Shown: piece by piece, positions 1 to 5,585 of the stretch
Numbering within the stretch: the stretch's first letter is position 1
Layout: every line of letters starts with the position of its first letter
Source of the DNA: an uncultured Verrucomicrobiota bacterium
Lineage (GTDB): Bacteria > Verrucomicrobiota > Kiritimatiellia > RFP12 > UBA3636
Assembly: GCA_946534745.1 (NCBI GenBank)
Contig: CAMNDA010000348.1
Coordinates: forward strand, 1-9,347
DNA: 9,347 bases
Direction of reading: 5' to 3'
Made by a program: the position numbers and the translations under genes
Notes under the pieces: generated by a model
What the model saw: only the letters and a program-made list of their open reading frames with translations
What the model was told of the DNA's origin: nothing
Database searches by the model: none

Positions 1-32
1 CCCCCGCCCGCCGCGGGAGGAAGCGAGAGCCC
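1..32. other. Short sequence past the secretin stop; nothing identified
   Basis: These 32 bases lie downstream of the secretin TAG stop (33-35). They are very GC-rich with an imperfect CCCGCGGCGGG inverted repeat on the minus strand, but no T-run. I cannot tell whether the operon ends here or continues. Confidence 0.4.
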
Positions 33-3000
33 CTAGAGGAGGCCTTCGAGCCCGGGGACGGTGCCCGCGCCGTCGATGGTGCGGCCGGCCGGGTCCACGA
101 GGCGGGCGGAGACGAAGATGAGCAGGTTCTTCTTCTCGCTCTGGTCGTACTGGTAGCGGAAGAGGCGGCCGAGGATCGGGATGTCGCCGAGGATCGGGAT
201 CTTGTCCTCCTCGCTGTAGCGCTCCTCCGTGATCATGCCGCCCATGACGACCGTCGAGCCGTTGTAGATGTCGACGGAGGTCGCGAGCGAGCGGACCGGG
301 AAGAAGGGCTGCTCCATGTTGAGCTGGACGTACTCGACCTGGCGCTGGCCGGTGATCAGGTTCTGGTCGCCGTAGACCGGGTAGGTGGAGCCGTAGTTCT
401 TCCACGTCGGGATCGAGACGACGGAGGGCGTCATGTCGAGGCTGATGCGGGAGCCGTCGGACGAGACGCGCGGCGTCACCTGGAGGATCACGCCGACCTC
501 GCGGGTCTGGAAGTTCTGGGGCTCGACGACGGCGCCGGTGTAGGTCGAGGAGTCGTTGTTGTTGTTGTTGCTCTCGAGCATCTGCACGTCGTACTCGGTC
601 GGGTAGATGTACTCGACGACGCTCTTGATCGTGGCCTGGGCGCCGGTCTGCGCGACGACCTTCGGCGCGGACAGCAGGTCCGCGTTGGTCTTGTTGGCGA
701 GGGCGTGGAGGACGACCGAGAGCTCGGGGTTCGTGAGGATCGAGGTGAACGTCGCGATGTTGTCGGCGATGCCGGATCCGTTGTTGATCGTCTCGCGCTG
801 GTTCTGCGGGAGGAAGTTGAAGCCGCCCGTGAGGTTGCCCTTCTCCAAGACGAGGCGGCGGCGGGACTGCGCGCCGAGCCAGCTGTCGTTCTTCTTCTCG
901 GAGATCTCGTAGTTGTCGTTGAGGATCCACTCGAGGCCGAGGGAGTTGAGGTCCGTCTGCCCGACCTCGACGAAGCGGACCTCGATCTCGACCTGGAACG
1001 GCGTCACGTTGAGGGCGCCGAGGACCTGCTCGAGGGTGGCGAGGTTGTCCGCCGTGTTCATCACGACGAGCTTGCCGATGGAGGGCATGTACTTGACGGA
1101 CGAGCCGTCGGGCCAGTTGACGCCGAGCTGGCCGAAGAAGTTCTTCCAGTCGGAGGTGCCCTCGGAGGAGCCGGGCGCGAGGGCGAAGGGGTCGCCCGCG
1201 TCGCCCGAGCCGCCGCCGCCTGTGCCGCCGATCGTGTTGACGTGCTGGTCGATCGACGGGAGAACGTTGTACATGCGGTGCAGGAGCGTGCTGTCCGCCT
1301 TGTTCTTGGGCATGATGCGGACGATGTTGCCCTGGATGCGGTACTTGAGGTTCGCCAGGTCCATCACCGTGTCGAGCGTCTGGAGCAGCGTCACGTAGTG
1401 CGACTTGATCGTCAGCAGCGGGATGCCGCCGGAGCTCGCGGCCGGCTCGGTGGGCTCGCCGAAGAGGTCGCCGCCGCCGGCGCCGAAGCCGGAGTCGGCC
1501 TCGGCGCCGCCCGTGTCGCCGATGTCGAGGACGAAGTTCACGCCGCGCTCGGCAGCGGGAACGTCGTCCTCGTCGTACTCGCGGGAGGCGTCGCTGAGGA
1601 AGGTGATCACGTCGGCGATGTTGGCCTGGCGGAACTCGATCTCCGGAATGACGATGTTGCCCATCTTCTGCCGGATCTTCGTCTCGACGGAGAGATCCGC
1701 GGCCTTGCCCTTGTTCGGGTCGTCGTTCCCGGTGACGGTGACGCCGGGGGTGACGTCGCCCTTGATGAAGTCGACCGCGTAGGTGCGGGGCGTCCACTTG
1801 CCGGTGACGTCGCGGATCATGCCGTCGCGGGTCGTGCGGCGCTCCTCGTCGACGTACTGGTGCTCGCGGATGTAGAGGCGGCGCAGGAGGCTCAGGGCCT
1901 CGTCGCACCACGGGTAGTCGTGGAGCAGGAGCTCGACCTCGCGGCGGCACTCGGTGTACTGGCCGCAGGCGTAGAACTCCTTCGCGACGCCCATCCGGTC
2001 GTCGATCCGCTCGCGCATCGCCTTGTACTCCTTGCCGTTCCACCACTTGACGACCGGCGGCGGCGGGACGGGCGGCGGCTCGCGCTGGAGCTTGGTGATC
2101 TCGGCGTAGAGCTCGTTGGCCTTCGGGTGGAGCAGGCGGCGCGCCTCGCGGCAGTTCTTGAGGGCGTCCTCGTAGGCGCGGGCCTCGACGCGGTCGAGCG
2201 CGAGGCGGTAGTACGCCTCGGCCTTGCCGCGGGTGGCCTCCTCGATGTAGGGGTGGGTCTTCTCCATGTCCAGCTCGACGAGGTACTTGAGCGCCTCGTC
2301 GAACTTCTCGTTGGCGTGGTCCCAGCTGCCGACGGCGAGCAGGTTGTTGCCCTGCTTGACGCAGTCGACGCCGTGGGTGATCAGCAGCTCGCGGCGGGCC
2401 TGCTCGAGGGCGTCGAGCTCGGAGAGCGACTTGGCCATCGGATCGGCGGGCGCGGCCTCCGCGACGGCGCCGGCGTCCGGATCGTCGACGCCGATCAGGT
2501 CGTCGTCCGGATCTGCGAGATTGTCGCCCAGCTCGCCGCCGACCTCCTCGTCGGCGGGCGCGGCCTCCGCGACGAGATCAAGACCTTCTTCCTCGACAAG
2601 GGGTTCCTCCTCGACAACCTCCTCGACCGCGGCGTCGGCCACGTCCTCGACCTCCTCGACCACGGCATCGGCGACATCCTCGGTCTCCTCAACCACAGCA
2701 TCGGCGACATCCTCGGTCTCCTCGACCGCGGCATCAGCGACATCCTCGGTCTCCTCGACCGCGGCGTCGGCCACGTCGGCGACATCCTCGGTCTCCTCGA
2801 CCGCCGCATCAGCCGCGTCGGCGACATCCTCGACCGCTTCGTCCGCGGCATCGGCGACATCCTCGACCGCTTCGTCCGCGGCATCGGCGACATCCTCGAC
2901 CGCTTCGTCCGCGGCGTCGGCCACGTCCTCGGCCTCCTCGGCCGCGGCATCGGCCACGTCCTCGACCGCTTCGTCTGCGGCGTCGGCCACGTCCTCGACC

Positions 3001-3404
3001 GCCTCGTCCGCGGCGTCGGCCACGTCCTCGACCGCCTCGTCCGCGGCGTCGGCCACGTCCTCGACCGCTTCGTCCGCGGCATCGGCCACGTCCTCGGCCT
3101 CCTCAGCCGCGGCATCGGCCACGTCCTCGACCGCCTCGTCCGCGGCGTCGAGCGCGTCGTCAGCCGCGTCAGCCGTGTCCGAGAACAGGTCGTCGACGTT
3201 GTCGGCGGCCTCGTCGACCGTCGCCTCGGCGGTGTCGGCCGCGTCGGTGAGGTCGTCCTCGAGCGAATCGAGATCGAGGTCGATGTCCATGCCGCCGGCC
3301 TGGCGGACGTTGAGCACGGCCTTGGGGGGCTCCGAGTAGGCCAGCATGGCGACGAGCGCCAGGAAGGCGATGGAGGAGGGGCCGAGAAGTTTCTTTGCGT
3401 TCAT
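33..3404 (-). CDS. Outer-membrane secretin of a type IV pilus-like system, Amuc_1098 type, with a giant acidic repeat domain
   Basis: This 1123-residue protein should form the multimeric outer-membrane pore of the system. The order is: basic plus hydrophobic signal segment (about 1-24); acidic Ala/Asp/Glu region with 11-residue repeats (89-267); TPR-like helices (about 326-440 and 458-520) split by a proline-rich linker (443-450); an N0/STN-like domain (about 575-700) with a Gly-rich insert; an N1-like domain (about 768-830); and the secretin barrel (about 890-1105). The barrel shows VGVILQVTPRV, a VRSLATSVDIYNGSTVVMGG segment and KIPILGDIPILGRLF, which are hallmarks of the secretin C-terminus. 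I chose the ATG at 3404 because AGGAG lies 9 bases upstream and the signal segment starts there. An in-frame start at 3515 would overlap the previous gene. It is the last gene seen in the operon and occupies the PilQ position. Secretin function is near certain; the pilus rather than type II secretion role rests on the neighbours. Confidence 0.93.
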   Translation of the reverse strand: MNAKKLLGPSSIAFLALVAMLAYSEPPKAVLNVRQAGGMDIDLDLDSLEDDLTDAADTAEATVDEAADNVDDLFSDTADAADDALDAADEAVEDVADAAAEEAEDVADAADEAVEDVADAADEAVEDVADAADEAVEDVADAADEAVEDVADAAAEEAEDVADAADEAVEDVADAADEAVEDVADAADEAVEDVADAADAAVEETEDVADVADAAVEETEDVADAAVEETEDVADAVVEETEDVADAVVEEVEDVADAAVEEVVEEEPLVEEEGLDLVAEAAPADEEVGGELGDNLADPDDDLIGVDDPDAGAVAEAAPADPMAKSLSELDALEQARRELLITHGVDCVKQGNNLLAVGSWDHANEKFDEALKYLVELDMEKTHPYIEEATRGKAEAYYRLALDRVEARAYEDALKNCREARRLLHPKANELYAEITKLQREPPPVPPPPVVKWWNGKEYKAMRERIDDRMGVAKEFYACGQYTECRREVELLLHDYPWCDEALSLLRRLYIREHQYVDEERRTTRDGMIRDVTGKWTPRTYAVDFIKGDVTPGVTVTGNDDPNKGKAADLSVETKIRQKMGNIVIPEIEFRQANIADVITFLSDASREYDEDDVPAAERGVNFVLDIGDTGGAEADSGFGAGGGDLFGEPTEPAASSGGIPLLTIKSHYVTLLQTLDTVMDLANLKYRIQGNIVRIMPKNKADSTLLHRMYNVLPSIDQHVNTIGGTGGGGSGDAGDPFALAPGSSEGTSDWKNFFGQLGVNWPDGSSVKYMPSIGKLVVMNTADNLATLEQVLGALNVTPFQVEIEVRFVEVGQTDLNSLGLEWILNDNYEISEKKNDSWLGAQSRRRLVLEKGNLTGGFNFLPQNQRETINNGSGIADNIATFTSILTNPELSVVLHALANKTNADLLSAPKVVAQTGAQATIKSVVEYIYPTEYDVQMLESNNNNNDSSTYTGAVVEPQNFQTREVGVILQVTPRVSSDGSRISLDMTPSVVSIPTWKNYGSTYPVYGDQNLITGQRQVEYVQLNMEQPFFPVRSLATSVDIYNGSTVVMGGMITEERYSEEDKIPILGDIPILGRLFRYQYDQSEKKNLLIFVSARLVDPAGRTIDGAGTVPGLEGLL
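2443..2574 (-). repeat. Exact 24-base direct repeat within the secretin gene
   Basis: The same 24 bases occur at 2443-2466 and 2551-2574, 108 bases apart and in the same frame. Each copy encodes VAEAAPAD (secretin residues 278-285 and 314-321). The region between is Asp-rich linker. It looks like a small internal duplication in the disordered stretch between the hendecad repeats and the TPR-like helices. Confidence 0.8.
2604..3140 (-). repeat. Tandem 33-base repeat encoding about 16 acidic 11-residue units in the secretin
   Basis: Residues 89-198 of the secretin are ten successive 11-residue units of the type DEAVEDVADAA, two of them with AEEA in place of DEAV. One 14-residue unit follows (199-212), then four units of the type DAAVEETEDVA (213-256) and a decayed final unit. 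The DNA is also near-identical over several copies, for example around 2813-2911, so this is a true tandem array and not just biased composition. Each unit has five acidic and no basic residues. Val/Ala occur at spacings 3-1-3-4 (V92, V95, A96, A99), matching the a-d-e-h core of a hendecad coiled coil. All changes are multiples of three bases, so the frame is kept. A more decayed version of the repeat precedes it (about residues 52-88). Confidence 0.93.
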
Positions 3405-3468
3405 CCTGTGATTCTCCTGCGGGAAGGAAAAGCGTGTTGCGTGTTCGTGAAAGTTTTCTTCGGACGGG
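3405..3468 (-). other. 64-base gap between the Amuc_1099-type gene and the secretin gene
   Basis: This is the only real gap inside the operon; the other junctions are overlapping or separated by a few bases. It is less GC-rich than its surroundings. It contains the secretin ribosome-binding site, AGGAG at 3414-3418, 9 bases before the ATG. I see no convincing terminator (no GC hairpin followed by a T-run) and no clear -35/-10 pair, so read-through from upstream is the simplest reading. An internal promoter or RNA processing site is possible but not shown. Confidence 0.6.
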
Positions 3469-4515
3469 TTATTCGGCGGGGATGTCGACCGTTTCCTTGT
3501 TCGACGCTCGCTCAAGCTTCGCGGTGCCGGCCTTGCGGTCGACGGAGAGCAACTTGAAGGTGTCGCCGTCGAAGTCGAACGTCTCGTTGCGCTTGGCCTC
3601 GTAGACCTTGGGCTCGGCGTCCTTGGCGCAGACGAAGGAGGCCTTGTAGATGCTGGACTCGGGCTTGGCGCCGGCCTTCATCACGACCTGGTCGCCGTCC
3701 TTGGCGAAGACGAGCGTGAAGACTTCCTGCTTGCGGACGCCGGTCGAGGTCTTGCGCTCCTCCATCGCGGAGGAGTAGTCCTGGAGGACGAAGCCGGTCT
3801 TGGCCAGCTCCTGGCCCTTCTTGACGTACCAGTCGCGCCCGCGGGCGTCCTTGACGGCGAACTTGTAGGAGCCGTCGGCGCCCTTCATCTTGCTGCCGTT
3901 GAACGAGAACGGGAACGGCTCCACGTCGATGGAGCGCACGCGCAGGAACGCGAAGCGGGGCGGGTGGCTCTTGGCGTCCTTCGGGTCGGTTCCGCCCTGG
4001 AACTCCTCGAGGTTCGTGAAGCCGTCGGTGTCCGGGTCGAGCGCCGCGTCGTCGTTGAACGGGTCGAGGGCGAACTTCTTCTCCCACTCGTCCGGCATGC
4101 CGTCGGAGTCGGAGTCCCACGACTCGTCGATCGCGGCGTTCTCGTCCGGCTGCTCGGCGGAGCACCACGGGCAGGCGTCGGCGTCGATCGGGATGGGCTG
4201 CGAGCACTTCGGGTTCACGCAGGCGACCCGCTCGGGGGCGATCAGGAAGGCGACGTTGGTCCCGGACATCCCGTAGGAGGCGCGCGCCGCGTCGCGCGCG
4301 GCGGAGAAGAGCAGCCCGGGGACGACCTCCACGTTGCGGCGCTCCGTGCTTTCGAGCGCCTGCACGCGGCGGCGGAACTTGGCCGAATCGGCCTTGTTGG
4401 AGCCGGCCGAGACGAGAAGCGCGATGAGGGAGCCGACGAGTACGGCGAGCGCGGCGGCGAGGACCAGCTTGTCGTAGTGCTCGGTCAGGAAGGCGGATTT
4501 CTTCTGGCTGGCCAT
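3469..4515 (-). CDS. Amuc_1099-type pilus-like system protein (PilP position) with Cys4 knuckle and DxDxDG loops
   Basis: This 348-residue protein has a short cytosolic-looking N-terminus and one membrane segment (about 17-38). A four-cysteine zinc-ribbon-like knuckle follows (C99, C104, C115, C118; CX4C and CPWC). Next are two Asp-rich loops, DSDSDGMPDEWE (134-145) and DPDTDGFTNLEEF (160-172), which resemble calcium-binding thrombospondin-3/dockerin loops common in this bacterial group. A beta-rich C-terminal region (about 185-348) includes RGRDWYVKKGQEL and ends DFDGDTFKLLSVDRKAG, reminiscent of the PilP/GspC-type domains that link the inner platform to the secretin. The ATG at 4515 has AGGAGG 7 bases upstream and lies 2 bases past the previous stop. 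There is no lipobox, unlike classical PilP. Which side of the membrane holds the large domain is inferred: positive charges lie on both flanks. Family assignment rests on gene order and overall form. Confidence 0.8.
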   Translation of the reverse strand: MASQKKSAFLTEHYDKLVLAAALAVLVGSLIALLVSAGSNKADSAKFRRRVQALESTERRNVEVVPGLLFSAARDAARASYGMSGTNVAFLIAPERVACVNPKCSQPIPIDADACPWCSAEQPDENAAIDESWDSDSDGMPDEWEKKFALDPFNDDAALDPDTDGFTNLEEFQGGTDPKDAKSHPPRFAFLRVRSIDVEPFPFSFNGSKMKGADGSYKFAVKDARGRDWYVKKGQELAKTGFVLQDYSSAMEERKTSTGVRKQEVFTLVFAKDGDQVVMKAGAKPESSIYKASFVCAKDAEPKVYEAKRNETFDFDGDTFKLLSVDRKAGTAKLERASNKETVDIPAE

Positions 4516-4528
4516 TTCTATTCCTCCT
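4516..4528 (-). promoter_or_regulatory. Ribosome-binding site of the Amuc_1099-type gene, inside the end of the upstream gene
   Basis: AGGAGG at 4523-4528 lies 7 bases before the ATG at 4515, and just ahead of the upstream TAG (4518-4520). Only two bases separate stop and start. It decides the start; upstream in-frame starts would read through the preceding gene. Confidence 0.85.
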
Positions 4529-5570
4529 CCTGGGCCGGATCGGAGCCGGAGCCCTCGCTTCCGACGAAGCGGACGTCCACGAAGACCGTGGCGGACACGG
4601 GGGCCTCGCGGAGAGGTCCGGAGACCATCCGGGACGCGCGCGGCGGCGGCTTGGGCGGACCGAGCGTCTGCGGCGCGGCGCGGTCCTCGGGCGCCTCGTC
4701 CTCGCGGCCGCGGCGGCGGGCGGCCTCCTTCTCCTGCGCCTCGTCGGGAAAGACCACGTCGTCCGTGACCTTGGCCATCGAGAGGCCGGACACGCACGCG
4801 TAGGGGGTCATCGCGTCGATCGCGTTCACGAAGTCGAGGACGGCCTTCTCGCGGGCGACGAAGCGGAAGCCGAAGCGCTCCACGTCGCTCGGGACGGGGC
4901 CGCCGGAGGGCGGGGCGGGCCGGACGACGAGCGCGGAGTCGCGCGAGCCCGCGTCGCGCGGGCGCTTCCTCGGGCGGACGAAGCCGGCCTCGTCGGGCGA
5001 GGCGGAGGCCCCCGTCTCGAACACGATGCGGCCGACCGCCTCGATGCGCTGCGGGCCGGCGGCGTAGAGCATCCGGACGAGCTGCTCCGTGAGGCGGAGC
5101 TGGCGCAGCAGACGGACGACGTGCGGCGTCTGGGCCGGCTCGCCGGTCGCGTAGCGGTCGAATCCGAAGGCGAAGGAGTCGGGGACGATCTTCGTGCCGT
5201 CCTCGGCGACGGGCGCCGCGTCGTAGAGCGCCTGGATCGTCTCCTCGCGCAGCGAGCTGAACTCGCCCGGCGAGGCGCGGCGAAGGTTGATCCCCTTCGC
5301 CCAGTCGTTGGTGCCGACGGTGAGCGCGCCGTCCAGCGCCTCGATCCACCCGCGGGCGTTCTCGAGGTTCTCGCCGGCCGCCGCGACGTTCTCCTCGCTG
5401 GGGAACGGGGCGGCCTGGTACAGGCGGCTCAGTTCGGAAAAGGCCTTCTCCCGGCTCTTGCGGGCCTCGCCCTTGCCGGAGAAGCCGATGGCGGCGAGCG
5501 CGGCGGAGCCGAGCACGAGCACGGCGGAGACGCCGCCGCCGATCGCGAGGATGAGCTGGTTCTTCTTCAT
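4518..5570 (-). CDS. Amuc_1100-type pilus-like protein (PilO-like inner-membrane component)
   Basis: The product is 350 residues, with one membrane anchor (about 5-30: LILAIGGGVSAVLVLGSAAL...) followed by a periplasmic domain. As I recall the Akkermansia protein Amuc_1100 (about 317 residues), three blocks line up. A helical segment around EFSSLREETIQALYDAAP runs into DSFAFGFDRY and then LRLTEQLVRMLYAAGPQRIEAV (101-179). A second block is FGFRFVAREKAVLDFVNAIDAM (233-254). The last is a beta strand near the C-terminus (VFVDVRFV, 329-336). This two-halved alpha/beta layout is that of PilO-like proteins, which pair with PilN in the inner-membrane platform. Two stretches look like disordered inserts: 199-228 and the Arg/Glu/Pro-rich 277-320. 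The start overlaps the previous stop as ATGA, with AGGAGG 7 bases upstream, indicating coupled translation. The anchor is preceded only by MKKNQ, so it is probably uncleaved. Confidence 0.85.
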   Translation of the reverse strand: MKKNQLILAIGGGVSAVLVLGSAALAAIGFSGKGEARKSREKAFSELSRLYQAAPFPSEENVAAAGENLENARGWIEALDGALTVGTNDWAKGINLRRASPGEFSSLREETIQALYDAAPVAEDGTKIVPDSFAFGFDRYATGEPAQTPHVVRLLRQLRLTEQLVRMLYAAGPQRIEAVGRIVFETGASASPDEAGFVRPRKRPRDAGSRDSALVVRPAPPSGGPVPSDVERFGFRFVAREKAVLDFVNAIDAMTPYACVSGLSMAKVTDDVVFPDEAQEKEAARRRGREDEAPEDRAAPQTLGPPKPPPRASRMVSGPLREAPVSATVFVDVRFVGSEGSGSDPAQEEE

Positions 5571-5585
5571 TCGGCGGCCTCCTCT
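5567..5585 (-). promoter_or_regulatory. ATGA stop/start overlap and AGGAGG site at the Amuc_1101/Amuc_1100 junction
   Basis: The TGA stop (5567-5569) and ATG start (5568-5570) share bases as ATGA. AGAGGAGG at 5578-5585 lies 7 bases before the ATG, inside the end of the upstream gene. This fixes the start of the Amuc_1100-type protein and implies coupled synthesis of the two platform proteins. Confidence 0.85.

Noticed and set aside
1..32. Terminator after the secretin gene
   Set aside because: There is an imperfect GC inverted repeat but no T-run, and the window ends too soon to judge.
2604..3140. CRISPR array as an explanation for the 33-base tandem repeats
   Set aside because: Copies are contiguous with no unique spacers and lie in frame inside a coding region.
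3405..3515. Alternative secretin start at 3515
   Set aside because: It would add 37 polar residues ahead of the signal segment, overlap the end of the preceding gene, and lose the AGGAG site placed for the ATG at 3404.
705..3557. Very long open frame (about 950 codons) on the plus strand opposite the secretin gene
   Set aside because: It is antisense to a gene with unmistakable secretin motifs. Its protein is rich in Arg, Val, Asp and Gly with no recognisable domain. In GC-rich DNA with a 33-base in-frame repeat, opposite-strand frames stay open as a side effect.
4516..5349. Upstream extension of the Amuc_1099-type frame to 5349
   Set aside because: The extension is Arg/Pro/Gly-rich, overlaps the whole Amuc_1100-type gene, and ignores the strong AGGAGG and ATG at 4515.
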